A stretch of DNA of 64,000 bases from Solimicrobium silvestre (GCF_002976435.1 NZ_PUGF01000014.1:62001-126000), one strand, 5' to 3'. Positions 35,325 to 43,385 are shown, numbered from the stretch's first letter. Numbers and translations: made by a program. The notes: a model not told the origin generated them from the letters alone.

Positions 35325-35418
35325 GAAAACATCCCAAAAGTTTGGACGGATGTCCAACTTTTGGGGTGCAGTTCAAAATGAGCGTTTTTTTATGGGACAA
35401 ATACACGTTAATTGCTCA

Positions 35419-35709
35419 TCAAGCCAGCTTTAGTGATTCAAGTTTTACATCGGCTAATTTGCAATTAAAATCCATAATTTGATATTCTGCGACGTCCGCC
35501 TGCACAAAACTGTCTTCAGCCAAGATGCTCATCAGTTGTTGCTTCTCAATACTTTTTACACCAATCACGCCACCCATCCCGCTTTTTTTAGGGCCGCCAA
35601 AAAGAAAAATTCCTTCATTCAGATAACGCATAACCCATTCACCATGCGCTTTCATTTGCGGCTCAACTTGGTCCAACGATTTGATGTAACTGATATTCAG
35701 TAAAAACAT
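35419..35709 (-). CDS. YciI-family protein
   Basis: A 96-residue single-domain protein with the dimeric alpha+beta-barrel (ferredoxin-like) fold of YciI. The conserved His appears in PQMKAHGEWVMRYLNEGIFL and is followed by FGGPKKSGMGGVIGVKS. Family members with this His and a nearby Asp are proposed to be small hydrolases or dehydrochlorinases, but most are uncharacterised. AAGGAAG precedes ATG. It stands alone between the IS element and slyD on the minus strand. Confidence 0.82.
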   Translation of the reverse strand: MFLLNISYIKSLDQVEPQMKAHGEWVMRYLNEGIFLFGGPKKSGMGGVIGVKSIEKQQLMSILAEDSFVQADVAEYQIMDFNCKLADVKLESLKLA

Positions 35710-35872
35710 AATGACTTCCTTTACGTAAAGTTAGCCCGATCAACTGATGTGAACTAAAGGTATTCACTAAGACCAAGCGAGGCAATCAGTATCACTGCCA
35801 ATCATTACGCAATAAAGTAGTGGTAAGTTAATTCATTAAAAACCATCAGTTTGCAAAGATGCTTGCCAGAGC

Positions 35873-35902
35873 AAAAAAAACCGCATAACAATGCGGTTTT
35901 TT
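35873..35902 (-). terminator. Terminator after slyD
   Basis: AAAAACCGCAT, loop AACA, ATGCGGTTTTT, flanked by A and T runs: a strong bidirectional terminator 17 bases after the slyD stop. Confidence 0.88.
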
Positions 35903-35918
35903 CTCAATACGATTTGGC

Positions 35919-36470
35919 TTAATGAATCGAATGCGTACGATATTCATCACCCAAACCACCAGCATCATCTTCATCGTCATCATCTTCATGATGACCATAA
36001 CTGTCATGCACATGTTCGTGCTTGATTTCATCTTCGGTTGCCGCACGCACTTCAGTGACGTGCAAACTAAAACGTAGCGCGATACCGGCTAATGGATGGT
36101 TACCATCCAAAACAACCTTATCGTCAGCGATATCGGTAACGGTAAAAATCAGTTCGTCTTCGTTGTCATCCTCTGAATCAGGAACTCCTTCAAACTGCAT
36201 TCCAACTTCTAATGGACTAGGCAGGCGGTTGCGTGGCTCTACTTTAACCAATTCAGCATCGTACTCACCAAAAGCATCATCAGGATCTAATTGAATTTCT
36301 GTCTTGTAGCCGGATTGCTGACCTTCCAACGCTTCTTCGATTTTTGGCAAGGTATTTTCATAACCACCATGCAAATAAATCATTGGATCATTGCCTTCCT
36401 CAATCACATTACCTTGCGCGTCAGAGAGGGTATATTCAACGGTCACCACCGTATTTCTGCCGATTTTCAT
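35919..36470 (-). CDS. slyD: FKBP-type peptidyl-prolyl isomerase SlyD
   Basis: A 183-residue cytoplasmic isomerase and chaperone. The FKBP barrel opens MKIGRNTVVTVEYTLSDAQG and contains YLHGGYENTLPKIEEALEGQ; the insert-in-flap chaperone domain follows (ELVKVEPRNRLPSPLEVGMQF); then GNHPLAGIALRFSLHVTEVR closes the fold. The C-terminal tail is rich in His, Asp and Glu (HEHVHDSYGHHEDDDDEDD), as in metal-binding SlyD, which delivers nickel for hydrogenase in E. coli. ATG at 36468-36470 follows AAAGGAAG; an earlier in-frame ATG five codons upstream has no site. Confidence 0.95.
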   Translation of the reverse strand: MKIGRNTVVTVEYTLSDAQGNVIEEGNDPMIYLHGGYENTLPKIEEALEGQQSGYKTEIQLDPDDAFGEYDAELVKVEPRNRLPSPLEVGMQFEGVPDSEDDNEDELIFTVTDIADDKVVLDGNHPLAGIALRFSLHVTEVRAATEDEIKHEHVHDSYGHHEDDDDEDDAGGLGDEYRTHSIH

Positions 36471-36528
36471 ACAACTTCCTTTCAATTAATCCACATATTA
36501 TTGCGGTGGGATTATACCTAACTAGTTT

Positions 36529-36630
36529 GGGACTTACGTAAAATTGTTCCAGCAAGGCGCGCCGACGCAGCCAGTACATAAGTACGGCAAGGAGGCGTAA
36601 CGCTGCTGGGGCGATTTTACGTAAGTCCTA
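36529..36630. repeat. MITE-like palindromic element
   Basis: GGGACTTACGTAAAATTG at the left end pairs with CGATTTTACGTAAGTCCTA at the right end of a roughly 100-base element, and an inner pair (CCAGCAAGGCG with CGCTGCTGGGG, imperfect) lies inside. Its right end abuts the roxA promoter. No ORF is present, so it is a non-autonomous repeat or a remnant. Confidence 0.7.
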
Positions 36631-36659
36631 TAGTCAATTCGTTGCGCTATACATATAAT
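36631..36659 (+). promoter_or_regulatory. roxA promoter, possibly leaderless
   Basis: TAGTCA at 36631, a 17-base spacer and TATAAT at 36654-36659. The ATG of roxA begins 7 positions after the -10 box and has no Shine-Dalgarno sequence, so the mRNA probably starts at or next to the ATG. The -35 begins one base past the MITE-like repeat. Confidence 0.55.
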
Positions 36660-36665
36660 ACCCCC

Positions 36666-37799
36666 ATGAAAAAACTTACACTACTAGGCAATATCACGCC
36701 GACTGAATTTTTACGCGACTACTGGCACAAAAAACCGTTATTAATTCGTCAGGCAATTCCAAACTTTAAGGCTCCCATCGAAGCGGCCGAATTAATCGGC
36801 TTAGCGGCACAGGAAGAAGTCGAATCGCGGTTGGTTAGCCATTTTAAACAGCAATGGAAAATGGAAAATGGCCCATTCACGGCTTTGCCCGATATCAAAA
36901 AGAAAGAATGGAGCTTATTGGTGCAAGGCGTTAACTTACATCACCAAGCAGCCGATGCACTGTTGCGCCAATTCAACTTCCTACCCGATGCACGCTTAGA
37001 TGATTTAATGATTAGCTATGCCAGCGAAGGCGGCGGCGTTGGCCCACATTTTGATTCTTACGATGTATTTTTATTACAGGCGCATGGGCAACGACGCTGG
37101 AAAATCAGCGCGCAAAAAAATTTGGATTTAATTGATGGCATGCCCCTCAAAATTCTGAGCAACTTCACGCCAGAGCAAGAATTTGTACTGGAACCCGGCG
37201 ACATGCTGTATTTGCCGCCCCAATATGCACATGACGGTATTGCGCTTGGGCCATGCATGACCTATTCAATTGGTTTCCGCGCACCGGCTTACCAGGAATT
37301 AGGCGAAGCATTTTTACAATTCATGTCCGATTCAATCGATTTGCCGGGCCGTTACGCTGATCCAGATCTTAAACCCGGTAAGCATCCGGCCGAGCTCAGC
37401 AAAGAAATGCTTGAAAAAGTAGCGCAAGAAATAAGAAAAGTGGAATTTACCAGTGAAGATATCACCGTCTTTATGGGTGAGTACTTATCCACACCCAAAC
37501 ATTCGGTGTTTTTTGATCAACCCAAAAAACCGCTCACGCCCGTTAGGTTTTTAATAGCCGCCAAACAACGCGGCATTCAGTTGGCGCTTAAGTCACGAAT
37601 GTTGTATCGCGGTAAAAATATTTTCATGAACGGTGAATCATTCGGTGTTAGTGGCGTTGATAAAACATTACTCACTCAATTAGCGGATACACGCAGCTTA
37701 GATGGCGCATTGTTAGCCACTGCTTCCATTGATATGCAAGAGACTTTATGCCTGTGGTATGAGGATGGATGGATAAATTTACAATCGCCTGGCCGCTAA
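36666..37799 (+). CDS. roxA: Cupin-fold ribosomal protein uL16 arginine hydroxylase (RoxA/YcfD)
   Basis: A 377-residue Fe(II)/2-oxoglutarate oxygenase of the JmjC-like ROX family, which hydroxylates an arginine of ribosomal protein L16. The iron triad is seen as His and Asp in GGGVGPHFDSYDVFLLQ and the second His in PPQYAHDGIALG; YWHKKPLLIRQAIPNF is the family opening, and GFRAPAYQELGEAF the dimerisation region. The length matches YcfD. ATG at 36666 is chosen because the eight extra upstream codons read back over the promoter -10 box. Confidence 0.92.
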   Translation: MKKLTLLGNITPTEFLRDYWHKKPLLIRQAIPNFKAPIEAAELIGLAAQEEVESRLVSHFKQQWKMENGPFTALPDIKKKEWSLLVQGVNLHHQAADALLRQFNFLPDARLDDLMISYASEGGGVGPHFDSYDVFLLQAHGQRRWKISAQKNLDLIDGMPLKILSNFTPEQEFVLEPGDMLYLPPQYAHDGIALGPCMTYSIGFRAPAYQELGEAFLQFMSDSIDLPGRYADPDLKPGKHPAELSKEMLEKVAQEIRKVEFTSEDITVFMGEYLSTPKHSVFFDQPKKPLTPVRFLIAAKQRGIQLALKSRMLYRGKNIFMNGESFGVSGVDKTLLTQLADTRSLDGALLATASIDMQETLCLWYEDGWINLQSPGR

Positions 37800-37964
37800 G
37801 AAAATAGCTGTTTGTGACAACTTAGTGACATTGCGTTTTACTGTACCAGCCGTACAAAATATCAAGATTTGGCGCTTTTCTTCCAAGAAATGGGTGATTA
37901 TTTTGAATTCAACATAAATAATTGGCTTTTTTAGAGAAAACATACGGAAAACAACACCAAATAC

Positions 37965-37993
37965 TGTCACATTCACAAAAACATCACTATAAT
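37965..37993 (+). promoter_or_regulatory. Promoter of the Ala/Pro-rich lipoprotein gene
   Basis: TGTCAC, a 17-base spacer and TATAAT at 37988-37993. It leaves a leader of about 135 bases before ATG at 38138, long enough to hold regulatory structure. Confidence 0.55.
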
Positions 37994-38066
37994 ACGTGCC
38001 TAGGAAACTTTCGATAGTTTCAACCGGTTTAGGCTGGTTGGGGTTAGAGAAAAAGCCTATTGAGCG

Positions 38067-38084
38067 ATAATTACCGGTAATTAT
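38067..38084 (+). promoter_or_regulatory. Perfect 18-bp palindrome in the lipoprotein leader
   Basis: ATAATTACCGGTAATTAT is its own reverse complement and lies 53 bases before the start codon, downstream of the predicted promoter. It may be an operator for a dimeric regulator acting as a roadblock. Confidence 0.45.
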
Positions 38085-38137
38085 TCATCGCAAATTTCGA
38101 TCTGCCTTTTATTGATCTTTATACTGAAAGTTCACAA

Positions 38138-38368
38138 ATGAAAAAATCACTTATTTTAGTTTCCCTGTTAGCAATCGCTTTAGCTGCATGCGGCAAAAAA
38201 GAAGAAGCTGCTCCTGCACCAGCACCAGCTGTTGAAGTAACTGCACCAGCTGCTGCTTCAGCTCCTGCTGCTGCTCCAGTTGCTGCTGACGCTGCTGCTT
38301 CAGCTCCTGTTGCTGCTGACGCTGCTGCTTCTGCACCAGCTGCTGCTGCTCCAGCTGCATCTAAGTAA
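38138..38368 (+). CDS. Small Ala/Pro-rich lipoprotein
   Basis: A 76-residue protein with a lipoprotein signal ending LAAC (Cys19) and a mature part made almost wholly of Ala, Pro, Val, Ser and Glu, with the repeat AAPVAADAAASAP present about twice. Nothing enzymatic is visible. Such tails extend from the membrane into the periplasm or along peptidoglycan and are common, high-copy envelope proteins in Burkholderiales. It has its own promoter, a long leader with a palindrome, and a strong terminator, so it is monocistronic and probably well expressed. Confidence 0.8.
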   Translation: MKKSLILVSLLAIALAACGKKEEAAPAPAPAVEVTAPAAASAPAAAPVAADAAASAPVAADAAASAPAAAAPAASK

Positions 38369-38380
38369 TTCGTTACTAAG

Positions 38381-38410
38381 AAAAAGCCGACCTTCGGGTC
38401 GGCTTTTTTT
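38381..38410 (+). terminator. Terminator with UUCG tetraloop
   Basis: AAAAAGCCGACC, loop TTCG, GGTCGGCTTTTTTT, 13 bases after the lipoprotein stop. Confidence 0.93.
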
Positions 38411-38539
38411 CGTCTAATGGTTTGCAACGAGCCACTACTGACTAGTCAAAACATCCTCGCTTTAAATTCTCATCTTCAGCAAAAATTAACGTAATACGTT
38501 AAACTCGCGTCCTTCTGCAACATTGCACCACATAAAATT

Positions 38540-39448
38540 ATGTCCATGCGCAAAGGCATCATCATGGCGGCTTGCTCCTATTCGGTTTGGGGCTTATTTC
38601 CGCTGTATTTCAAATCGATCTCCAATGTTGCGCCGATGGAGATTTTGGCACATCGCATTCTTTGGGCAATGCCCTTTCTTTTGCTAATCATCGCCTGTCG
38701 TACGCAATGGGCCTGGATCCCGAATGTAATAAAACGCCCCAAAGTTTTAGGCGGATTTATCGCTAGCGCGCTACTGCTCTCATGCAATTGGTTTATCTAT
38801 ATTTGGGCGGTCAATAATGGTCACGTGATCGACTCCAGCTTGGGCTATTTTATCAACCCGATCGTCAATGTATTGCTGGGATTTATTCTATTGAAAGAAC
38901 GGTTACGCCCAATACAATGGCTAGCGGTTGGCATTGCTGGCTGCGGAGTGAGCTGGTTAGCACTGCAAAGTGGTCACATGCCGTGGATTAGCCTGGCATT
39001 AGCCATTTCCTTTGGCATCTACGGTTTATTGCGCAAAACCGCTGCGCTAGGCGCTTTAGAAGGGTTGTCTCTTGAGACAATTATTTTATTTCCATGCGCC
39101 TTGGCTTATGTAACTTACCTAAGCAGCCAGGGAGCCAGCACGTTTACAACTACATTAGCCATTGATAGCACAACAACCTGGCTATTGTTGGCAGCAGGCC
39201 CGATAACAGCGATTCCCTTATTGTTATTTGCCGCTGGTGCGCGACTGATTCCGATGTCTACTTTAGGGCTTTTACAATATATCGCACCTTCAATACAATT
39301 ATTGCTTGGCGTTTGGCTGTTCCATGAGCCATTCAATGGAGCGAGGTTGGCGGGATTTGTGATTATATGGAGTGCGCTGATTTTGTATTCAGCGGAAGGG
39401 CTTTGGCGCGCATATCAGCAAAATAAACAAAGAATGGCGGCGGTTTAA
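38540..39448 (+). CDS. rarD: EamA-family transporter RarD
   Basis: A 302-residue inner-membrane protein with ten predicted helices in two EamA repeats. The family start KGIIMAACSYSVWGLFPLYF and the blocks EILAHRILWAMPFLLLI and SLGYFINPIVNVLLGFILLKERLRPIQW are characteristic of RarD, a drug/metabolite-type permease associated with chloramphenicol sensitivity in other bacteria, with an unproven substrate. It is transcribed alone, convergent with nadC, with a shared hairpin in the 56-base gap. ATG at 38540 is used; a second ATG two codons on is also possible. Confidence 0.92.
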   Translation: MSMRKGIIMAACSYSVWGLFPLYFKSISNVAPMEILAHRILWAMPFLLLIIACRTQWAWIPNVIKRPKVLGGFIASALLLSCNWFIYIWAVNNGHVIDSSLGYFINPIVNVLLGFILLKERLRPIQWLAVGIAGCGVSWLALQSGHMPWISLALAISFGIYGLLRKTAALGALEGLSLETIILFPCALAYVTYLSSQGASTFTTTLAIDSTTTWLLLAAGPITAIPLLLFAAGARLIPMSTLGLLQYIAPSIQLLLGVWLFHEPFNGARLAGFVIIWSALILYSAEGLWRAYQQNKQRMAAV

Positions 39449-39459
39449 TCTAAATAAAC

Positions 39460-39484
39460 GCCCTGCATTATTGCAATGCAGGGC
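39460..39484. terminator. Shared hairpin between rarD and nadC
   Basis: GCCCTGCATT, loop ATTGC, AATGCAGGGC: a perfect 10-bp stem between two converging genes. No strong U-run follows on either strand. Confidence 0.5.
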
Positions 39485-39504
39485 TAGCATAATAACTTAT
39501 ATCG

Positions 39505-40404
39505 TTACGACGCAATGACCCGCAAAGAAAAATCGATTGCCTGAATATCTTTAGTCAAACTGCCGATAGAAATACGATCCACGCCGGTTTCAGCAATGGC
39601 ACGCACGCTGCTGACATTAATACCGCCAGAGGCTTCCAGCACAGCTCGGCCAGCACTCATCACTACCGCTTCGCGCATCGTCGCCAGATCAAAATTATCC
39701 AGCAGAATTGACACGGCGCCAGCAACTAACGCTTCATCCAATTCCGCAATGCTTTCTACTTCCACCTGTATCGTCACGCCTGCGTTCAAGGCCTTAGCTG
39801 CTGCCATGGCCTGAGTAATACCGCCAGCAGCAGCGATGTGGTTTTCTTTAATTAAAATGCCGTCATACAACGCCAAGCGCTGGTTTTGACCACCACCAAC
39901 GCGCACCGCGTATTTTTGCGCCAAACGCATTCCTGGCACAGTTTTACGTGTATCTAAAATCGCAGCTTTGCAACCTTCCACCAAATTCACATAGCGCCGC
40001 GTTGCGCTTGCGACGCCTGAAAGCAATTGCAAAAAGTTGAGTGCGCTACGTTCTGCAGTCAACAAGGCACGGGCCGGTGCGTGAATCTGACATACCTGAC
40101 TGTCAGCCCGCATTAAATCGCCTTCGGCGTAATGCCAATGAATGCGAACCTCTGGATGGCAACGCAACATAACGGCTTCAAACCAAGGTGCACCGCATAA
40201 CACTGCCGCTTCACGTACCAGCACTCGAGCTTCCACCCATGCGGCATCGGGAACCAAGAGTCCAGTCAGATCACCGCTGCCGATGTCTTCTGCTAAAGCC
40301 GTCTGTATATTCGCTTCAAAAGCGGCGGCCAAGGCTGCGTCAAACGGGGCAAACGGGTTTGATAAATTAGTTGATGAATTAGTTAATAAATTAGATGAAG
40401 TCAT
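39505..40404 (-). CDS. nadC: Quinolinate phosphoribosyltransferase (nicotinate-nucleotide pyrophosphorylase)
   Basis: A 299-residue enzyme of de novo NAD synthesis that converts quinolinate and PRPP to nicotinate mononucleotide. LAEDIGSGDLTG is the N-terminal family motif; ILDTRKTVPGMRLAQKYAVR is the phosphoribosyl/quinolinate-binding block; GGGQNQRLALYDGILIKENH follows; and LEASGGINVSSVRAIAETGVDRISIGSLT closes the barrel. The start ATG overlaps the nadA stop in a TAATG, so the two enzymes of consecutive steps are translationally coupled. The first 18 residues are Ser/Asn-rich and not conserved. Confidence 0.96.
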   Translation of the reverse strand: MTSSNLLTNSSTNLSNPFAPFDAALAAAFEANIQTALAEDIGSGDLTGLLVPDAAWVEARVLVREAAVLCGAPWFEAVMLRCHPEVRIHWHYAEGDLMRADSQVCQIHAPARALLTAERSALNFLQLLSGVASATRRYVNLVEGCKAAILDTRKTVPGMRLAQKYAVRVGGGQNQRLALYDGILIKENHIAAAGGITQAMAAAKALNAGVTIQVEVESIAELDEALVAGAVSILLDNFDLATMREAVVMSAGRAVLEASGGINVSSVRAIAETGVDRISIGSLTKDIQAIDFSLRVIAS

Positions 40405-41537
40405 TATGCTGGGCCTATTCCTTGAAACAATTTTTGTTCTGCCGCCAAATCGCTACTTGGACGCACATTGGCTTTTTTATCAGCAGCGAATTGCAACATG
40501 CGATCTATGCATAAATGCGCTGCTGTACCGATCTCGGTATCCACAATAACTTCATTGCTGCCACTTTCCAGCACCGCAGCCAAATTGCGCAAACCATTCA
40601 TTGCCATCCACGGACAATGGGCGCAACTCTTGCAAGTAGCGCTGTTGCCAGCAGTTGGGGCAATGATGAGTTTTTTATGCGGCGCGGCTTGCTGCATTTT
40701 GTACAGAATTCCGTTGTCCGTTGCGACGATAAATGTAGTCGCTGGCAAAGTTTTTACCGCATTAATCAGCTGTGAAGTGGAGCCAACTACATCAGCTAAC
40801 GCCACCACTGCGGCAGGTGATTCAGGATGCACAAGAATTTTGGCATCAGGATATTCCTCGCGCAGCAATTCCAGTTCAACACCTTTAAATTCATCGTGTA
40901 CCAAACAAGAGCCCTGCCACAACAACATGTCGGCACCGGTTTGCTTCTGGATATAATCGCCCAAATGTTTGTCCGGCGCCCACAGAATTTTTTTACCTTG
41001 CGCATGTAAGTGCGCAACGATATCCAAACCGATGGAAGAAGTCACCATCCAGTCAGCGCGTGCTTTCACCGCCGCGCTGGTATTGGCATACACAACCACG
41101 GTGCGGTCAGGATGTGCATCGCAAAATGCGGCAAATTCGTCAGCAGGGCATCCCAGGTCGAGCGAACAGGTTGCGTCTAAATCAGGCATTAAAATACGTT
41201 TTTGCGGGCTGAGAATTTTGGCGGTTTCGCCCATAAAGCGCACTCCGGCAACCACCAGAGTCTGCGCTGCGTGGTCACGCCCAAAGCGCGCCATTTCCAG
41301 CGAATCCGACACACAACCTCCGGTTTCTTCGGCTAACTCTTGTAACTCTGCATCGACATAGTAATGTGCAACCAGCACCGCTTGCTGCTCTTTAAGCAAA
41401 CGCCGGATCTTGTCTTTTAACTCGATCTTTTCTTGTGCGGATGGGGCATCCGGCACTCTTGCCCACGCTTCGCTGGTACAGCTGGAACCCAGCTCCATTT
41501 GCGGACGTTCAAATTCAATAATTGTAGTGGCTTGCAT
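40404..41537 (-). CDS. nadA: Quinolinate synthase
   Basis: A 377-residue [4Fe-4S] enzyme that condenses iminoaspartate with dihydroxyacetone phosphate to quinolinate. Conserved blocks are [40 protein letters not shown], a Cys in [11 protein letters not shown], another in [10 protein letters not shown] and the cluster [14 protein letters not shown] near the C-terminus, supplying the three cluster ligands. It is the first gene of the nadAC pair; nadB is not adjacent. Its presence shows that the organism makes NAD de novo, so the nadV island at 2.5-9.9 kb is not essential for NAD supply. Confidence 0.97.
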   Translation of the reverse strand: MQATTIIEFERPQMELGSSCTSEAWARVPDAPSAQEKIELKDKIRRLLKEQQAVLVAHYYVDAELQELAEETGGCVSDSLEMARFGRDHAAQTLVVAGVRFMGETAKILSPQKRILMPDLDATCSLDLGCPADEFAAFCDAHPDRTVVVYANTSAAVKARADWMVTSSIGLDIVAHLHAQGKKILWAPDKHLGDYIQKQTGADMLLWQGSCLVHDEFKGVELELLREEYPDAKILVHPESPAAVVALADVVGSTSQLINAVKTLPATTFIVATDNGILYKMQQAAPHKKLIIAPTAGNSATCKSCAHCPWMAMNGLRNLAAVLESGSNEVIVDTEIGTAAHLCIDRMLQFAADKKANVRPSSDLAAEQKLFQGIGPA

Positions 41538-41824
41538 AATGACTCAATTCTTGCCGTTACTCTTCAACGCACCAGCGGGCTGGCGTCTCATTGTCTGAGC
41601 GGCATAAAAATAAGAAAATTTTAAAGGAAACCGCATTATGCCCCAGCTCCAAAGGCTTTGCTGATCATTATCGACCTGTCCTTGGAGTGGATCAAGCCGC
41701 CGGCCTTACCAACTCTAGTGACAAAACATTACTTATTCTCAATTATTACCAGTTACTCAATGAAACGCTAGATTAACTTTGTCAGATTGTGATAAATTAG
41801 CGCCCTAAACCCTCACATGCCACC

Positions 41825-41881
41825 ATGTCTAAACTCCTCTTCCGCTGTTGTCGCTGCTGCCACCCGTCTATTGCCCGCTAA
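41825..41881 (+). CDS. Polycysteine leader peptide upstream of cysS
   Basis: An 18-codon ORF, MSKLLFRCCRCCHPSIAR, with four Cys codons in five (codons 8, 9, 11, 12; TGT TGT CGC TGC TGC), ending TAA 65 bases before the cysS start. Cysteine is rare in proteins, so such a run directly ahead of the cysteinyl-tRNA synthetase gene is unlikely to be chance. Ribosomes short of Cys-tRNA would pause at 41846-41860. Polycysteine leader ORFs controlling sulfur genes are known in mycobacteria; for a betaproteobacterial cysS this is an inference. There is no Shine-Dalgarno sequence, and an extended -10-like TGTGATAAA lies at 41788-41796, which would give a short leader. Confidence 0.7.
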   Translation: MSKLLFRCCRCCHPSIAR

Positions 41882-41920
41882 GGCAATGCGCTGTATTGCG
41901 TTGCTGCTGTAAAGCGCAAC
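41870..41920 (+). promoter_or_regulatory. Alternative-hairpin region of a putative cysS attenuator
   Basis: Four segments pair in a mutually exclusive chain. Segment 1 ATTGCC (41870-41875, inside the leader ORF) pairs with segment 2 GGCAAT (41882-41887). Segment 2, as GCAAT, also pairs with segment 3 ATTGC (41895-41899). Segment 3, as TTGCG or GTTGC (41896-41904), pairs with segment 4 CGCAA/GCAAC (41915-41920). The leader stop codon lies between segments 1 and 2. This is the layout of amino-acid attenuators, although segment 4 is followed only after about 20 bases by a T-run (41940-41944), so control could be on cysS translation, since cysS itself lacks a ribosome binding site. Confidence 0.55.
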
Positions 41921-41946
41921 ACCGTTAAATTCTATTCCGTTTTTCC

Positions 41947-43335
41947 ATGACACCACTACATCTCTACGATAATTGGGAGCGCAAGTTGCGCCCTTTTCAA
42001 CCTTTGCGTGCCGATTGGGTTGGTCTGTATTGCTGCGGCCCGACAGTGTATGACTATGCGCACATCGGTAATTTGCGTACTTATTTATTTGAAGATTTGT
42101 TACGCCGTGCGCTGGAAATGAACGGCTATACCGTTCGGCACGTGGTGAATATTACCGATGTCGGACATCTCGTTTCCGACGCCGATGATGGCGAAGACAA
42201 GATGGAAAAAGGCAGCCGCAAAGCGGGTGAATCGGCTTGGGATATTGCCGATCGATTTACCATCGCGTTCAAGCACGACTTGCGCGCGCTGAATATGTTG
42301 GAGCCACAAATCTGGTGCAAAGCCACGGATCATATCGCCGAACAAATTGACTGCATCGCTACAATGGAGCAAAAAGGTTATACCTACACTACCAGCGACG
42401 GCGTGTATTTCGATACATCAAAACAGGATGATTATGGCTTTTTGGCACGCATTAAACGCGATGAGCAGGAAGCCGGAAAACGGGTAGCAATCGGCGATAA
42501 AAAAAGCGCCACTGACTTCGCACTCTGGAAATTTTCGCCCGCTAATGAAACACGGCAAATGGAATGGGATAGCCCCTGGGGGCGCGGCTTTCCTGGTTGG
42601 CATAGTGAATGCTCCGCAATGTCGGCCAAATATCTGGAGCCGTGGTTTGATATTCATTGCGGCGGTGAAGACCATATTCCGATTCATCACACCAATGAAA
42701 TTGCACAATCTCAGGCTTGCTACGGCACGCGGCTGGCTAACTTTTGGTTGCACGGTTATTTTCTGCAAATTGATGCGGGCAAGATGTCCAAATCGAGTGG
42801 CGATTTTTTACGCCTGCAAACCTTGGCAGAACAGAATATCGATCCTTTGGCATACCGCTATTTATGTCTCACTGCTCATTATCGTAGTCAGTTAAATTTC
42901 AGCTGGGATGCTTTGCTTGCAGCACAAACTGCCTTGCAACGAATGCGTGAGCATTACTATTCATGGCCACCTGCGACACAAGCCAATGCCGATTTTTTGC
43001 AGCGCTTTCAGGCTGAAGTAAACCTTGATTTAAATCTGCCTAAAGCACTGGCGATTATGTGGGAACTACTCAAATCCAAGCTACCAGACGCCATAAAAAA
43101 AGCCACCATGAATCAATTTGATGCGGTACTGGGTTTAGGCCTTAGCGAATGGAAACCAGAGATAATTTCTGAGGAAGTGCGCGAGCTGGCGCAACGTCGC
43201 TGGCAAGCCCGAGCTGAGAAAAACTGGGCGCTAGCGGATCAATTGCGCGCCCAGATTCATGCTTTAGGATATGAAGTTGAAGATGGTGTAGACGGCGTGC
43301 AGATTAAGTCACGACAGATTGGTGCTTCTGCGTGA
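41947..43335 (+). CDS. cysS: Cysteinyl-tRNA synthetase
   Basis: A 462-residue class I aminoacyl-tRNA synthetase that charges tRNA-Cys. The zinc and ATP region CCGPTVYDYAHIGNLRTYL (from residue 29) contains the HIGH-type HIGN; PGWHSECSAMS and GGEDHIPIHHTNEIAQS hold further zinc ligands; and KMSKSSGDF at about 279-287 is the KMSKS loop. The DALR/anticodon region closes the protein. The length is standard. No Shine-Dalgarno sequence is visible before ATG at 41947, which follows TTTTTCC, so translation may depend on the upstream polycysteine leader structure. Downstream are three TAACTGCG-type repeats at 43358-43380. Confidence 0.97.
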   Translation: MTPLHLYDNWERKLRPFQPLRADWVGLYCCGPTVYDYAHIGNLRTYLFEDLLRRALEMNGYTVRHVVNITDVGHLVSDADDGEDKMEKGSRKAGESAWDIADRFTIAFKHDLRALNMLEPQIWCKATDHIAEQIDCIATMEQKGYTYTTSDGVYFDTSKQDDYGFLARIKRDEQEAGKRVAIGDKKSATDFALWKFSPANETRQMEWDSPWGRGFPGWHSECSAMSAKYLEPWFDIHCGGEDHIPIHHTNEIAQSQACYGTRLANFWLHGYFLQIDAGKMSKSSGDFLRLQTLAEQNIDPLAYRYLCLTAHYRSQLNFSWDALLAAQTALQRMREHYYSWPPATQANADFLQRFQAEVNLDLNLPKALAIMWELLKSKLPDAIKKATMNQFDAVLGLGLSEWKPEIISEEVRELAQRRWQARAEKNWALADQLRAQIHALGYEVEDGVDGVQIKSRQIGASA

Positions 43336-43385
43336 CTAACTGAGCCTACACCTAAATAACTGCGTAACTGCGTAACTGCGCTAAC

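Larger units (their letters stand above)
33927..35375 (-). mobile_element. IS3-family insertion sequence (IS150-like)
   Basis: The element is bounded by 24-base imperfect terminal inverted repeats at 33927-33950 (starting TGAACTGACCCC, ending GTTGGAC) and 35352-35375 (reverse complement starting TGAACTGCACCCC, ending GTTGGAC). It carries orfA and orfB in the minus direction with the -1 frameshift arrangement of IS3 transposases. No matching 3-bp target duplication is visible (AAT on the left, AAA on the right), so the insertion is old or an end is slightly misplaced. It appears to have entered the terminator of the decayed yggX copy. Confidence 0.93.

Noticed and set aside
33924-35378. Target-site duplication of the IS3 element
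   Set aside because: The three bases outside the ends are AAT and AAA; they do not match, so no duplication is claimed.
38151-38360. Gln/Leu-rich antisense frame over the Ala/Pro-rich lipoprotein
   Set aside because: It arises from the repetitive GCT/CCA codons of the sense gene, which has a lipoprotein signal, promoter and terminator.
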